Notes: generated from the letters alone by a model not told the origin. A stretch of DNA of 64,000 nt from Roseovarius sp. (GCA_014359765.1 JACIYT010000001.1:124001-188000), one strand, 5' to 3'. Shown: positions 28,720 to 38,904, counted from the stretch's first letter. Made by a program: numbers and translations.

Positions 28720-28735
28720 GGATTTGATCAAATCC
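28720..28735. promoter_or_regulatory. 16-bp palindrome, candidate operator of the omega-aminotransferase
   Basis: GGATTTGATCAAATCC is a perfect dyad located 23 bp upstream of the aminotransferase start on the minus strand. AT-rich dyads of this size in a GC-rich leader are typical of GntR-, LysR- or TetR-type operators. No regulator gene is adjacent. Confidence 0.45.
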
Positions 28736-28833
28736 TGCCACTGCGGCGGGGAACTGTCCAGAGGCGGCGTTGGAACGGGCGCCCGCGCTGTGCCATATCC
28801 GAGCGGCCCGGGCCGGGTCGGGTCGCCGCTCGC

Positions 28834-30147
28834 TCAGTCGCGCCTGTCTTCCAGCCCCTCGGGCCGACCCACCACGACGAAGGTCAGGCGCTCGGGGTCG
28901 AGCCGCTCGCGCGCCACGCGGTTGATCTGGTCGAGGGTGACGGCGTTCACCATGTCATTGCGCCGGGCGATGTAATCGGTGGGCAGCCCGTCCAGCTGCA
29001 TTTCCACGGTGATCGCGGCGATGGTGCCGTTGCCGTCAAAGCGCAGCGGATAGGCGCCGGTCAGATAGGTCCTGGCATTCTCCAGCTCCTCGGCCGTCAC
29101 ACCCTCCTCGCGCAGCCGCCCCCATTCGTCCCGGATCACGGCGATCGCCTCGGCAATGCGGTCATTGGCGGAGGCGACCGAGCCGGTCCAGAGATCGGCG
29201 GCGTCCTTGTTGGCGATGTAGGAATAGACGCCATAGGTCAGCCCGCGCTTTTCGCGCACCTCGGTCATCAGCCGGCTCTCGAAGCCGCCGCCGCCGAGGA
29301 TATGGTTGAGGATGAAGGCCGCGAAGAAATCCGCGTGGTGCCGGTCGATCCCCGCCTGGGCAAAGATCGCCACCGATTGCGGGGTGGCGAAATCGACCAC
29401 CTTGACGCCTCCGGGCAGGTTCGGCTCGGCGCGCGGGGGCAGGGGGGTGCCGGTCGCGGGCAGATCGCCCAGCAGGTGATCGACGAGGCGCCCGAGCTCC
29501 TCGGCGGTGATGTCGCCTGCGGCGCTGATATAGGCCCGGTCACGGGCGAGCGCGCCGCGATGCGCGGCGAGGATGTCCGCACGGGTGAGCGCGGCGACGC
29601 TCTCGGGGGTGCCCTCTCCGGGCGAGCCGTAGGGATGATCGCCATGGATGAGGCGCGCCGCCTCGCGGCTGGCGATGGCGCGGGGGTCGGTCTCGGCCGC
29701 GCGCAGCCCGGCAAGAACCTGCGCGCGCACCCGCTCGATGGCGTCCGCGTCAAGGCGCGGCGCGATCAGGCTGTCGCGCAGCAGATCGACCGCGGCATCG
29801 CGGTTCTCGCTCAGCACACGCGCCGAGACGCTCACCGCGTCGTCGCCGGCGCGGTAGTCAAAGCGCGCGGCGAGCGCCTCGGTGGCCTCGGCAAAGCCAT
29901 GCGCGTCGCGCGCGCCGGCGCCCTCCTCGAGCAGCGCCACCATCAGGTTCGTGGCGCCGCGCGCGCCCTCGGGGTCGAGCGAGGTGCCGCCGCGAAACCG
30001 CAGCTCCAGCGCCACGAAGGGGATGGTGTGATCCTCCACCAGCCAGGCCCGGAACCCGCCCGGCGTGGTGATCTCCGCCACGTCGATGCCGGCGCGTGCG
30101 GGCAGTGCCGCGACCAGCAGCAGCAATGCGAGGACAAGCCGGATCAT
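28834..30147 (-). CDS. M16 peptidase family protein, inactive-type partner
   Basis: A 437-residue secreted protein with a signal peptide (residues 1-19, ending ARA). It has the M16 fold but no HxxEH zinc motif; the aligned region reads NLMVALLEEG. It does keep the R/Y substrate-binding region FESRLMTEVREKRGLTYGVYS (C-terminal half). Such proteins pair with an active M16 subunit. The upstream neighbour overlaps it by 4 bp and has the motif, so the two probably form a heterodimeric periplasmic peptidase. Confidence 0.9.
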   Translation of the reverse strand: MIRLVLALLLLVAALPARAGIDVAEITTPGGFRAWLVEDHTIPFVALELRFRGGTSLDPEGARGATNLMVALLEEGAGARDAHGFAEATEALAARFDYRAGDDAVSVSARVLSENRDAAVDLLRDSLIAPRLDADAIERVRAQVLAGLRAAETDPRAIASREAARLIHGDHPYGSPGEGTPESVAALTRADILAAHRGALARDRAYISAAGDITAEELGRLVDHLLGDLPATGTPLPPRAEPNLPGGVKVVDFATPQSVAIFAQAGIDRHHADFFAAFILNHILGGGGFESRLMTEVREKRGLTYGVYSYIANKDAADLWTGSVASANDRIAEAIAVIRDEWGRLREEGVTAEELENARTYLTGAYPLRFDGNGTIAAITVEMQLDGLPTDYIARRNDMVNAVTLDQINRVARERLDPERLTFVVVGRPEGLEDRRD

Positions 30148-31469
30148 TGCGTCACCTCCGGGGCCATGAGCCAGCCCGTCACCGATCGCCGCCGGTCGAG
30201 CACGTCGCGCGCGGCGGCCATGATCTCCTCGGGGCCGGTCGATTGCAGGATCGCAGGCCAGGCCGCGACATCCGCCACCGTCAGCCCCTGCGTCAGCGCC
30301 GCGCCATAGCGCCGCGCCAGCGCCGCGGTATTGTCGCGGTCATAGATTTCCTGGGCACGCAATTGCGTCCTGATCCGCTCCAGATGGGCGGGATCGGGGC
30401 CGGTCTCGAGGAACCCCGCGAGCACATCGTCGAGCGCCGCCTCCGCCTCGGCCAGGGTCACGCCGGGGGCGGGCACCACCGCCAGATCAAAGGTCGTGGC
30501 ATCGAGCGACAGGCCCGAATACCACGCCCCCGCCTGCACCGCGATCTGCTGCTCGAACTGGAGCTTGCGGGTCAGGACCGAGGTCTGCCCGCCGCCCAGC
30601 AACTCTGCCAGCAGGGTGAGGGCGGCGGCGCGTTCCTGCGCGCCGCTGTCACGCCCGGGGGCGAGGTAGGAGCGGCTGACATAGGGTTGCGCCACGCGCG
30701 GATCGCGCAATGTCACGCGCCGTTCGGCCAGCTGCGGCGGCTCCTGCGGGCGGGCGCGTTCGGGCCTGTCGGGATTGGCGGGGATCGCGCCGTAATGCCT
30801 TTCGGCCAGCGCGCGCACCGCCTCGGGATCGGCATCGCCTGCCACGACCAGGATGGCGTTGTCGGGCGCGTAATGGCGGCGGTAGAAGGCCAGCGCATCG
30901 TCGAGCCCGAGCGCCTCCATCTCGTGCCGCCAGCCGATGACCGGCACGCCGTAGGGATGGTTGAGATATTGCACTGCGCCCATCTGTTCACGAAAGAGGG
31001 CCGCGGGGTTGTTCTCGACGCGCTGGTTGCGTTCCTCGATGATCACGTCGCGCTCGGTCAGGATATCGGCCTCGTCGAGCTGGAGATTGACCATGCGATC
31101 GGCCTCCATCCTCATCACCAGATCGAGCCGGTCGGCGGCGATGCGCTGGAAATAGGCGGTGTAGTCGTAGCTGGTAAAGGCATTGTCGGTGCCGCCATGG
31201 CGCGCCACCGTGGCCGAGAATTCGCCCGGCGCCAGCGTCCCGGTGCCCTTGAAGAGCAGGTGTTCGAGAAAATGCGCGACCCCCGAGACGCCGGGCGTCT
31301 CATCCGCCGATCCGGCGCGATACCAGACCATATGCGTGACCACCGGCACGCGGTGATCCTCGATCACCACCGCCTCCATGCCGTTTTCCAGCGTGAAACG
31401 GGTCACCTCCTGCGCCGCTGCGGCGAGGGGGGCGAGGATCATGAGACAGGCGACAAGCAGGCGGCGCAT
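30144..31469 (-). CDS. M16 family zinc metallopeptidase
   Basis: A 441-residue secreted peptidase with a signal peptide (1-19). The inverted zinc motif HFLEH (66-70) is intact, with the downstream glutamate in the TERDVIIEERNQR stretch. Targets are probably peptides in the periplasm. The ATG at 31469 is preferred because it gives the signal peptide. It overlaps the inactive-type partner gene by 4 bp (ATGA), so the pair is translationally coupled. Confidence 0.93.
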   Translation of the reverse strand: MRRLLVACLMILAPLAAAAQEVTRFTLENGMEAVVIEDHRVPVVTHMVWYRAGSADETPGVSGVAHFLEHLLFKGTGTLAPGEFSATVARHGGTDNAFTSYDYTAYFQRIAADRLDLVMRMEADRMVNLQLDEADILTERDVIIEERNQRVENNPAALFREQMGAVQYLNHPYGVPVIGWRHEMEALGLDDALAFYRRHYAPDNAILVVAGDADPEAVRALAERHYGAIPANPDRPERARPQEPPQLAERRVTLRDPRVAQPYVSRSYLAPGRDSGAQERAAALTLLAELLGGGQTSVLTRKLQFEQQIAVQAGAWYSGLSLDATTFDLAVVPAPGVTLAEAEAALDDVLAGFLETGPDPAHLERIRTQLRAQEIYDRDNTAALARRYGAALTQGLTVADVAAWPAILQSTGPEEIMAAARDVLDRRRSVTGWLMAPEVTQ

Positions 31470-31543
31470 GATGTTCTCCGCTTCGGGTTCGGCCATTGAG
31501 ATACACCCCCGGAGGCCGGATTCAACCCGGGCGCGCGCCCTGT

Positions 31544-31573
31544 TTCAGGGGGTCACGCCTTCAGGGGGTCACG
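31544..31573. repeat. 14-bp tandem direct repeat at the DUF3035 stop
   Basis: TTCAGGGGGTCACG occurs at 31544-31557 and again at 31560-31573 with a 16-bp period. The second copy spans the stop codon of the DUF3035 gene. It looks like a local duplication that may have moved the stop codon; only the sequence itself supports this. Confidence 0.5.
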
Positions 31574-32099
31574 GCGCGGGGGGCGCGGCGGGGGTGCGCA
31601 CGCCCGCGCGGCGCAAGCGGCGCTCCTCGGCCTGGGCGTCGAGCCATTGCCGCTCATAGGCCTGCACATAGTCATCGCCGGGCATGATGCCGCGCAGCAC
31701 GTTGACCCGGCCATAGCGCGAACGGATCTCGCGGTCCTCGACGGCGAGCGTCTGGCGGATCGCCGGGTCGCGCCCGTAGCGCGTGGCATGGGCCAGAAGC
31801 CCGGCATGGGCCGGCGAGGGGGTCTCGGTCCGGATCACCGCGAGATTGCCGCCGAGCGCGGCAACCCCGTCGGCCAGCGGGTCCTGATCGGTGCGGTTCG
31901 GCCCGCCCGGTATCGGCGTGGGCAGCGCGGCCATGTCCTGCGGCATTTCCAGCGGCTTGCCGGGGATGATCGAGAACTCGTCCGGCCCGTTGCCGGTATG
32001 GCGGATATTGGCCAGCGATACCTCGCGGTCACGCCCGCCGCAGCCCGCGACGAGCGCGGCGGCCATGAACACCAGAACGGTCTTGCGCGGCATCGCCAT
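31569..32099 (-). CDS. DUF3035 family lipoprotein
   Basis: A 176-residue lipoprotein with signal and lipobox LVAGC (Cys about residue 20). The mature part has DEFSIIPGKPLEMPQDM, the DUF3035 hallmark, then a proline/arginine-rich C-terminal tail. The family occurs next to lspA and M16 peptidase genes in Rhodobacteraceae; a role in outer-membrane assembly has been proposed for similar lipoproteins, but nothing here proves it. The ATG at 32099 has an AGGAGA site at 6 bp; a GTG at 32105 is an alternative. Confidence 0.82.
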   Translation of the reverse strand: MAMPRKTVLVFMAAALVAGCGGRDREVSLANIRHTGNGPDEFSIIPGKPLEMPQDMAALPTPIPGGPNRTDQDPLADGVAALGGNLAVIRTETPSPAHAGLLAHATRYGRDPAIRQTLAVEDREIRSRYGRVNVLRGIMPGDDYVQAYERQWLDAQAEERRLRRAGVRTPAAPPAP

Positions 32100-32150
32100 C
32101 GCCACTCTCCTGTCAGATCCCCGCCGGTGTATCGCATCCGCGCGCCGAGG

Positions 32151-32621
32151 TCACGAGGGCTTTTTCTCCGCCGGCAGCAGAACCATGCCGAACGCCCCGG
32201 CAAAGACCGCGATATCGGCGATGTTGAAGGCATAGGGATTGTCGATCCCGCAGCACGACATGTTGAGAAAATCCGCCACCGCGCCATAGATCAGCCGGTC
32301 CACCACATTGCCGAGCGCGCCGCCCACCAGCAGCCCCGCCGCGATCCGGTGCAGCCGTCCCGCGCCCTCCTGCGTCACCCACCACAGCACCGCCCCCGAA
32401 ATGGCCAGCGCCACCGCGATCAGCGCCCAGCGGGTCAGCGGATGGTCGCCCGCCATCAGGCCGAAATTGATCCCGTAATTCCATGCCATCCGCAGCTCCA
32501 GATAGGGCGGCAGAACCTCGATCCGCCCCAGCATCCGCAGATCGAGCACATGGACCACGAGATACTTGCTCGCCTGATCGAGCAGGAACACCCAGAACGC
32601 CGCCCAGAAGACCAGCCGCAT
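32151..32621 (-). CDS. lspA: lipoprotein signal peptidase
   Basis: LspA, an aspartic protease of the inner membrane, cleaves prolipoprotein signal peptides. The protein has 156 residues and four membrane helices. The catalytic aspartates are Asp108 in GNVVDR and Asp136 in FNIAD. The N-terminal DQASKYLV motif is present. It is encoded between purH and the DUF3035 lipoprotein on the same strand, 10 bp downstream of purH. Confidence 0.95.
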   Translation of the reverse strand: MRLVFWAAFWVFLLDQASKYLVVHVLDLRMLGRIEVLPPYLELRMAWNYGINFGLMAGDHPLTRWALIAVALAISGAVLWWVTQEGAGRLHRIAAGLLVGGALGNVVDRLIYGAVADFLNMSCCGIDNPYAFNIADIAVFAGAFGMVLLPAEKKPS

Positions 32622-32631
32622 CCGCCCCGCC

Positions 32632-34221
32632 TCAGTGCCGGAAATGGCGCATGCCGGTGAATACCATGGCAAGCCCGGCTGCATCGGCGGCTTCGATCAC
32701 CTCCGCGTCGCGCATCGAGCCGCCGGGCTGGATGACCGCCGTGGCGCCCGCCTCCGCCGCCGTCAGGAGCCCGTCGGCAAAGGGAAAGAAGGCGTCGGAG
32801 GCAACCACGCTGCCCTCGGTCAGCGGTGCCGGCAGGCCGAGGAGCTCGGCCATGTCGCGCGCCTTGCGCGCGGCGATGCGGCAGCTGTCCACGCGGCTCA
32901 TCTGGCCTGCGCCCACGCCCACGGTGGCGGCATCCTTCACATAGACGATGGCGTTCGATTTCACATGCCGGGCGACGGTCCAGGCAAAGAGCAGATCGGC
33001 CATTTCCGCCTCCGAGGGCGCGCGTTTCGTCACCACCCTCAGATCGGCGCGCGCCACATGGCCCGCATCGCGGTCCTGCACGAGGTAGCCGCCTGCCACC
33101 TGCCGGATCACCCGCCCCGGGGCGCACGGATCGGCCAGCCCCTCGGTCAGGAGCAGGCGCAGGTTCTTCTTGCCCGCGAACACGCGCAGCGCATCCTCGT
33201 CGGCACCGGGCGCGATCACCACCTCGGTAAAGATGCCCGCGATGTCCTCGGCCGTGGCCCCGTCGAGCGGCCGGTTGAGCGCGATGATCCCGCCGAACGC
33301 GCTGGTGCGGTCGCAATCGAAGGCCTTGCGATAGGCATCGCGCGGCGTGGTGCCACGCGCCACGCCACAGGGGTTGGCGTGCTTGACGATGACGCAGGCG
33401 GGGCCGTCCTCGGGGGCGAATTCGCTCACCAACTCGAAGGCCGCGTCGGTGTCGTTGATGTTGTTGTAGCTCAGCTCCTTGCCCTGCACCTGCCGCGCCG
33501 TGGCCACGCCGGGCCGCGCCGAGCCATCGACATAGAAGGCCGCCGCCTGATGCGGGTTCTCGCCATAGCGCAGCCGCTGCGCGAGGGTGCCGGCAAAGGC
33601 GCGCCGCCGCGGCGCGGCCTCACCGAGGGCATCGGCCATCCAGTTGCTCACCGCCGCATCATAGGCCGCCGTGCGGGCATAGGCGGTGAGCGCGAGCCGC
33701 TGCCGAAAGGCGCGCGAGGTCTGCCCCTCATGCGCGTCCAGTTCGGCCAGCAGGGGCGCGTAATCCGCGACATCGACCACCACGTTGACAAATCCGTGGT
33801 TCTTGGCCGCCGCCCGGATCATCGCCGGGCCACCGATGTCGATATTCTCGATGCAGGTCCCGTAATCCGCGCCGCGCGCCACGGTCTCCTCGAACGGGTA
33901 GAGATTGACCACCAGCAGGTCGATGGGGCCGATCCCGTGCGCCGCCATTGCCGCGACGTGTTCGGCATTGTCGCGCAGCGCCAGCAGCCCGCCATGCACC
34001 ATCGGGTGCAGCGTCTTCACGCGCCCGTCCATCATCTCGGGAAAGCCCGTGATCTCGGCCACGTCGCGCACCGTGAGGCCCGCCTCGCGCAGCGCCTTCG
34101 CCGTGCCGCCGGTCGAGAGCAGCTCCACCCCGCGCGCCGCCAGCGCGCGGCCGAGATCAATGAGGCCGGTCTTGTCGGAAACGGAAATCAGGGCGCGGGT
34201 GACGGGCGCGAGATCGGTCAT
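32632..34221 (-). CDS. purH: bifunctional AICAR formyltransferase / IMP cyclohydrolase
   Basis: A 529-residue enzyme catalysing the last two steps of IMP synthesis. The N-terminal MGS-like IMP cyclohydrolase domain (~1-200) has [18 protein letters not shown] and STGGTAKAL. The C-terminal AICAR transformylase has [30 protein letters not shown] and [11 protein letters not shown]. The ATG at 34221 is chosen behind AAGGA; a GTG at 34239 is open in frame. Confidence 0.97.
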   Translation of the reverse strand: MTDLAPVTRALISVSDKTGLIDLGRALAARGVELLSTGGTAKALREAGLTVRDVAEITGFPEMMDGRVKTLHPMVHGGLLALRDNAEHVAAMAAHGIGPIDLLVVNLYPFEETVARGADYGTCIENIDIGGPAMIRAAAKNHGFVNVVVDVADYAPLLAELDAHEGQTSRAFRQRLALTAYARTAAYDAAVSNWMADALGEAAPRRRAFAGTLAQRLRYGENPHQAAAFYVDGSARPGVATARQVQGKELSYNNINDTDAAFELVSEFAPEDGPACVIVKHANPCGVARGTTPRDAYRKAFDCDRTSAFGGIIALNRPLDGATAEDIAGIFTEVVIAPGADEDALRVFAGKKNLRLLLTEGLADPCAPGRVIRQVAGGYLVQDRDAGHVARADLRVVTKRAPSEAEMADLLFAWTVARHVKSNAIVYVKDAATVGVGAGQMSRVDSCRIAARKARDMAELLGLPAPLTEGSVVASDAFFPFADGLLTAAEAGATAVIQPGGSMRDAEVIEAADAAGLAMVFTGMRHFRH

Positions 34222-34253
34222 CGGGATGTGGTCCTTCACAGAGGCGGTCGAAA

Positions 34254-35996
34254 TCAGTCCTCGGTCCCGGGTTCGGGTGCCTCCCCGGCGAGATCGCGGA
34301 TTGCGACCGGGGTCTGGGGCGCCTTGGCCAGGGACCAGCGGACGCGGGTCGCATAGCCCACGGCGAGGCCCGACAGGACGATCTGCCGGGCCGCCCGCGG
34401 CTTGAGGCGGGTTTTTTCAAGATAGACGCCCGGGCGCAAGGCCAAAGCGGCCCCGCCCTCGACGCGAAAGATCCAGATTTCGCCGCTGCGCAGCAAAAGC
34501 GAGACCGCCGTGCCGGTCTCGTCGGGCGTGGCGCTCACCTCGGGATGCAGATGAAAGCGGATGTCGAAGGGCAGGCCGTGCCGCCGCGTGGCCGCGAGCG
34601 CGCCGTCGAATCGCGCCTTGTCGGCCGCCTCGATCGCCAGCAACATGTCCTCGCCCTCCAGAAGCCGCCCGTCCCCCGCGAGATCGAGCCGGCGCGCATG
34701 GGTCAGGCCGTGGCTCTGGCGATAGCCGTCATGCCCGCCCTCGAAGGTGACGCGCTCGGACCCGCGGGTGATCTGCGCGGGCACATCGCGCGGGGCCTCC
34801 GACAGGCGGTCGGGATGGCGGCGGTCATCGCTCAGCCGCGCGCTCGAGCATCCCGCCAGCACCAGCGTCGAATGCGAGGGCGTGGCGCGCCCCGCGCGCC
34901 GCCACTCGGCGCCAAAGCTCGCCCCCGAGCCGCAGTTGACGATCACCGGCCGCCGCCCCGAGGTCAGCTCGAACGCCAGCGTCGAGGCATGGGCGCCCTC
35001 CGATCCCTCCCCCGCGGGCGGAGGGGCCGCATCGACGATCACGCTCGTGCGCCCCCCCGCAAGCCGCGCATAACCCATGGCAAGGCCGGTCGCCCGCGCC
35101 GCGACCCCGCTCGCCGCCAGCGCCGCGTCGAGCCGCCCCTCGAGGCCGCGCCCCCCACCATGGAACCGCGCCAGCCCGCCATCGGCATGGCGCAGCGCCC
35201 GCAGGCAGGGCGCGATCCGCTCCACCGCCCGCCAATGCGGCTCTTCGGGGCTCTGCCCCGCCTCGCGCAGCGCCAGCGCGGACCAGGTGAGCAGGGTGAA
35301 CACCTCCAGCAGTTCCTCGGGATTGCGCGAGGGGATCGCCCCGCCTGCGTCGATGCGCTGTGCGCATTCGCGCCCCAGACCCGCGCGCGCCTCCCCCGCC
35401 AGATGCGCCATGCCCTCGAGCGAGACACCGGCATGGACAAGGCCGGTGAGCGCCTCGAACCGCGCGAGTCCCGGCGCCGCCGCCTGCCAGCGCCAGCCGA
35501 GGAACCGCGCCTGCACCGCCAGCGTGCGAAAGAACGCCGCCTCCGCCTCGGGCGACTGCCCGCGCAACACGAAGGCCGCGTGGTTGATCCAGCGAATCAC
35601 CCGACGCCCGGCAAGCTCCGGCGCCCATCCCGGCCCCCGGCCGCGCCCGTAGCGCGCGATCCATTCCCAGAGCCATTCCTGCGCGCGATCCCGGGCCGCC
35701 GCATCGCCCGCCGCGGCCAGATCGTCGAGCCAGCCAAACCCATGCGCCTCGGCGGCAAAACCGGCATCCGGCGCGGCCACGTCCCAGAGCATCGCGCCGG
35801 GGGCCTCGACGAGATGCCCGCCCAGGACCAGCCTGCCCGCACAGAGGCGACGGCCGCGCGCGACAAGGCCGATGCTGCGCGGCTCGGGCGGTGTGACAAG
35901 GCGGGTGACGCCAGCACCCAGCAGTGCCGCGCGTCGCGCGGCAATCCGGTTTCTCAGGCGCGTCCAGCGCGCGGACAGGGATTCGGAATGGGACAT
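34254..35996 (-). CDS. heparinase II/III family protein
   Basis: A 580-residue protein with an N-terminal all-helical toroid (~85-330) and a C-terminal beta-sandwich with the Hepar_II_III motif ([21 protein letters not shown]...PSHSTLVL; ~340-400, then [18 protein letters not shown]). This is the fold of polysaccharide lyases such as heparinase II and alginate lyase. The same gene order (rsmB, heparinase-like, purH) is common in Rhodobacteraceae, where it may act on cell-envelope glycans. The natural substrate is unknown. It has no signal peptide that I can see. Confidence 0.85.
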   Translation of the reverse strand: MSHSESLSARWTRLRNRIAARRAALLGAGVTRLVTPPEPRSIGLVARGRRLCAGRLVLGGHLVEAPGAMLWDVAAPDAGFAAEAHGFGWLDDLAAAGDAAARDRAQEWLWEWIARYGRGRGPGWAPELAGRRVIRWINHAAFVLRGQSPEAEAAFFRTLAVQARFLGWRWQAAAPGLARFEALTGLVHAGVSLEGMAHLAGEARAGLGRECAQRIDAGGAIPSRNPEELLEVFTLLTWSALALREAGQSPEEPHWRAVERIAPCLRALRHADGGLARFHGGGRGLEGRLDAALAASGVAARATGLAMGYARLAGGRTSVIVDAAPPPAGEGSEGAHASTLAFELTSGRRPVIVNCGSGASFGAEWRRAGRATPSHSTLVLAGCSSARLSDDRRHPDRLSEAPRDVPAQITRGSERVTFEGGHDGYRQSHGLTHARRLDLAGDGRLLEGEDMLLAIEAADKARFDGALAATRRHGLPFDIRFHLHPEVSATPDETGTAVSLLLRSGEIWIFRVEGGAALALRPGVYLEKTRLKPRAARQIVLSGLAVGYATRVRWSLAKAPQTPVAIRDLAGEAPEPGTED

Positions 35997-36076
35997 GGGC
36001 CTCGGCACGCTTCTGGCGGCGCTCGCGGCGGACTATAGGCCCCCCGCGCGCCCAAGTCACCGCCCGATTGCGGGGT

Positions 36077-36135
36077 GCCGCGCATCGCCGGGCCGCCTGC
36101 ATGGCCCGGCGATATGGCAGCAACCTGCGCGCCGC
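36077..36135. repeat. intergenic repeat B, copy 1 (59 bp, hairpin-forming)
   Basis: The element contains an 11-bp perfect stem (ATCGCCGGGCC 36084-36094, GGCCCGGCGAT 36103-36113). Its first 21 bp and last 13 bp are identical, in register, to 51407-51464. It lies between the rsmB stop and the heparinase-like gene on the minus strand. Two unrelated intergenic copies in one window point to a dispersed repeat family. Confidence 0.6.
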
Positions 36136-36142
36136 TGACCAT

Positions 36143-37417
36143 TTATGAGTGCGTGGCCTGGCCCCGCCTCAGACAGGCCATGTAGAACCCGTCCATGCCG
36201 CCCCGCTCGGGCCAGTAATCGGGCCGCAGCCGCAGCCCCCCCTCCTCGGTGATCCAGCCCGGATCGACCCCCGGCAGCGCCAGCGCCGCGCGCTCCGCCA
36301 CCAACCCCGGATGCCGGGCCAGCGCCGCCTCGACCTGGCATTCCCCCTCGTCGGGCAGGAGCGAGCAGGTCGAATAGACCACCCGCCCGCCCGGCCCGAC
36401 CAGCCCCAGCGCATGATCGAGCATCGCCGCCTGAAGCGCGATCAGCCCGCCGATCTCGGCCCCGTCCTTCGCATGGGGCAGGTCCGGGTGACGACGGATC
36501 GTGCCGGTGGCCGAGCACGGCGCATCGAGCAGCACCGCGTCATAGCGCCCCTCATGCGCCAGCGCGTCGCCCGTCACGCATTCCGCCACCAGCCCCGTGC
36601 GCGCGAGGTTCTCGACCACCCGCGCCATCCGCCGCTCCGACAGGTCGAGCGCCACCACCTGCGCGCCCGTTGCCGCCAGTTGCAGCGTCTTGCCCCCCGG
36701 CGCCGCGCACATGTCGAGCACCCGCTCGCCCGGTCGCGCGGCCAGCAGCCGGGCGGGCAGGGCGGCGGCGGCGTCCTGCACCCACCACGCCCCCGTCGCA
36801 TAGCCCGGCAGGGCCGTGATCTGCCCCGCCTCGTCCAGCCGCACCGATCCCGTGGGCAGCACCGCGCCTCCCAGCCGCGCGGCCCAGCCCTCCGCATCCG
36901 CCCTCACCGTCAGATCGAGCGGCGCGCCCGCCAGATGCGCGCGCTCCATCGCCGCCACCGCCCCCTTGCCCCAGGCCGCCACCAGCGGCGCGCGCAGCCA
37001 GTCGGGCAGGCGCGGCACCCGCAGATCGCCCCAGACGCGCGGCGCCTCCTCGCTCAGCTTGCGCAGCACCGCGTTGACCAGCCCCTTGAGCTTGGCGTGG
37101 CGCGCGCTCGCGCCCACGATCCCGACCGCCGCGCTCACCACGCCATGCGCCTCGCCGCCCTCGGCCAGTTCCACCACCGCCACGCGCAGCACGTTGCGCA
37201 CCGCCAGCGGCGGGGCCTTGCGCAGATGCCGCGCCAGCAGCCGGTCGGCGCGCTCCATCCCGCGCAGCGCCGCCACCGCCAGCCGCTGCGCGCGCGCGCG
37301 CTCGGGTGCGGCCAGCGCGTCGAGCGTGCCGAGCACCTCCGACAGCAGCCGCCCCTCGCCCAGCACCTGATCGAGCAGGCGCGCGGCGGCGGCGCGGGCG
37401 GGGTCTGGCTGGGGCAT
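36143..37417 (-). CDS. rsmB: RsmB/NOP family 16S rRNA cytosine-C5 methyltransferase
   Basis: A 424-residue protein with an N-terminal NusB-like RNA-binding domain (~5-135) and a C-terminal m5C methylase. The catalytic domain has MCAAPGGKTLQLA (SAM binding), LLDAPCSATGTIRRHPDL and the catalytic cysteine context VYSTCSLLPDEGE. RsmB modifies C967 of 16S rRNA. It is the usual upstream neighbour of the heparinase-like protein and purH. Confidence 0.92.
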   Translation of the reverse strand: MPQPDPARAAAARLLDQVLGEGRLLSEVLGTLDALAAPERARAQRLAVAALRGMERADRLLARHLRKAPPLAVRNVLRVAVVELAEGGEAHGVVSAAVGIVGASARHAKLKGLVNAVLRKLSEEAPRVWGDLRVPRLPDWLRAPLVAAWGKGAVAAMERAHLAGAPLDLTVRADAEGWAARLGGAVLPTGSVRLDEAGQITALPGYATGAWWVQDAAAALPARLLAARPGERVLDMCAAPGGKTLQLAATGAQVVALDLSERRMARVVENLARTGLVAECVTGDALAHEGRYDAVLLDAPCSATGTIRRHPDLPHAKDGAEIGGLIALQAAMLDHALGLVGPGGRVVYSTCSLLPDEGECQVEAALARHPGLVAERAALALPGVDPGWITEEGGLRLRPDYWPERGGMDGFYMACLRRGQATHS

Positions 37418-37482
37418 GGGCTTTTCCTTGGCCTTCGTCGAGGCGCGCGATATATCAACCCCAGACCCCGGAGGAAAGCACG

Positions 37483-37668
37483 ATGAGCACCGACGAGACC
37501 CGCCCCGATCTGCCCCCCGCCGCCGAGCGCGCGCTGGCCGAGGCCGAAGAGCGCCGCCGCAAGGCCGAGGCCCCGGCCCTGCCCAAAGAGTTGGGCGGTC
37601 GCCGCGAGGGGCTCGAGCCGGTGCGCTATGGCGATTGGGAGAAAAAGGGCCTCGCCGTCGATTTCTGA
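37483..37668 (+). CDS. DUF1674 protein (SDHAF4-like)
   Basis: A 61-residue soluble protein rich in Ala, Glu and Arg. The C-terminal motif PKELGGRREGLEPVRYGDWEKKGLAVDF matches DUF1674, which includes the succinate dehydrogenase assembly factor SDHAF4. The ATG follows GAGGAAAG. Divergent from rsmB; sdh genes are not in the window. Confidence 0.85.
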   Translation: MSTDETRPDLPPAAERALAEAEERRRKAEAPALPKELGGRREGLEPVRYGDWEKKGLAVDF

Positions 37669-37674
37669 ACCGCC

Positions 37675-38025
37675 TCAGCGCAGCGTCAGATCGGCGAATT
37701 GTCCGTGGCCCTGATCGGCGATGAAGCGCAACGTGGTGCCGTTGATCCGCACCGCCTGACAGTCGGGGCCGAGGTCCATGTTGCCCCAGTAGAGATCGCG
37801 GCAGAAATACGCACCGTTCCAGCGCCAGGCCCCGGTCACGTCGCGCCCGAAGGCGCGCCCGCGGATCTGCCCGTCGGGCGTGACCTTGAGGCGGATGCCG
37901 AAGCGCGTCAGGTCACGCTCTGACACCAGCGCGACAAAGCGATCCCGCTCCGTCACCGGCGCGAAATCGGCGCGCGCGGGTAGTGGCAAGATCAGAAACA
38001 CAGCAAGAAAGATCGCGTAGCGCAT
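37675..38025 (-). CDS. small secreted protein, unknown
   Basis: A 116-residue protein with a clear signal peptide (1-19, ending ARA). The mature part has two cysteines placed in YFCRDLYWGN and LGPDCQAV, which could form a disulfide. I recognise no characterised family. Similar proteins are sometimes mislabelled dihydrodipicolinate reductase because of the nearby dapB; nothing in this protein supports that. Convergent with the DUF1674 gene. Confidence 0.65.
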   Translation of the reverse strand: MRYAIFLAVFLILPLPARADFAPVTERDRFVALVSERDLTRFGIRLKVTPDGQIRGRAFGRDVTGAWRWNGAYFCRDLYWGNMDLGPDCQAVRINGTTLRFIADQGHGQFADLTLR

Positions 38026-38085
38026 GGCACACCCCTCGAAAGGACAAGTGTTACCCTCATTCTACGCAGGCCGCCCGCGCCCGGA

Positions 38086-38904
38086 TCACCCCTCCGCGAG
38101 GCCGAGCACGTCGATCATGTCATATTCGCCGGGTTTCTGCCCCTGACCCCAGAGCGCCGCCCGCAGCGCGCCGCGCGCGAATATCGCCCTGTCGGTGGCG
38201 ATATGGCGCAGCACCACCCGCTCGCCCGCGCCGGCAAAGATCACGTCATGCTCGCCCACCACATCGCCGCCGCGAATGGCGGCAAAGCCGATATGGCCGC
38301 GCTCGCGCCGCCCGGTGATCCCGTCGCGCCCCCGGTCGGCCACGGCCTCGAGCGTCACGCGCCGCCCCTCCGCCGCCGCCTCGCCCAGCATCAGCGCGGT
38401 GCCCGAGGGCGCGTCGATCTTCTGGTTGTGATGGGCCTCGACGATCTCGATGTCGAAGCTATCGTCGAGCGCGGCGGCCACCTTTTTCGTCAGTTGCACC
38501 AGCAGGTTCACGCCGAGGCTCATGTTGCCCGCGCGCACGATCACCGCATGGCGAGCCGCCGCCGAGAGCCGCCTGAGATCGGCCTCCTCAAACCCCGTCG
38601 TGCCGATCACATGCACCACCCGCGCCTGCGCCGTGATCGTGGCCAGCGCCACCGTCGCCGCGGGCACGGTAAAGTCGATGACGGCATGGGCGGCGGCCAC
38701 CACCTCCAGCGGGTCGTCATCCACCATCACTCCGATATCGGCCCCGCCCATGACACGGCCCAGATCCTGCCCGATCCAGGGATGACCGGGCCTCTCCAGC
38801 GCCCCGACGAGGCGCGCCGCGCCGCTCTCGCGCACCACCTGCACCAGCATCTGCCCCATGCGCCCCGAGACGCCGTTGATCACGATACCCGGCAGATCGC
38901 CCAT
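38086..38904 (-). CDS. dapB: 4-hydroxy-tetrahydrodipicolinate reductase
   Basis: DapB makes tetrahydrodipicolinate for lysine and peptidoglycan. The 272-residue protein starts with the NAD(P)-binding [10 protein letters not shown] and has [11 protein letters not shown], the catalytic [16 protein letters not shown], and the C-terminal [22 protein letters not shown]. The start at 38904 follows AAGGAGCG. Confidence 0.96.
   Translation of the reverse strand: MGDLPGIVINGVSGRMGQMLVQVVRESGAARLVGALERPGHPWIGQDLGRVMGGADIGVMVDDDPLEVVAAAHAVIDFTVPAATVALATITAQARVVHVIGTTGFEEADLRRLSAAARHAVIVRAGNMSLGVNLLVQLTKKVAAALDDSFDIEIVEAHHNQKIDAPSGTALMLGEAAAEGRRVTLEAVADRGRDGITGRRERGHIGFAAIRGGDVVGEHDVIFAGAGERVVLRHIATDRAIFARGALRAALWGQGQKPGEYDMIDVLGLAEG

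Noticed and set aside
37675..38025. Dihydrodipicolinate reductase annotation for the small secreted protein
   Set aside because: It has a signal peptide, no Rossmann motif and is far too short; the true dapB is next door.
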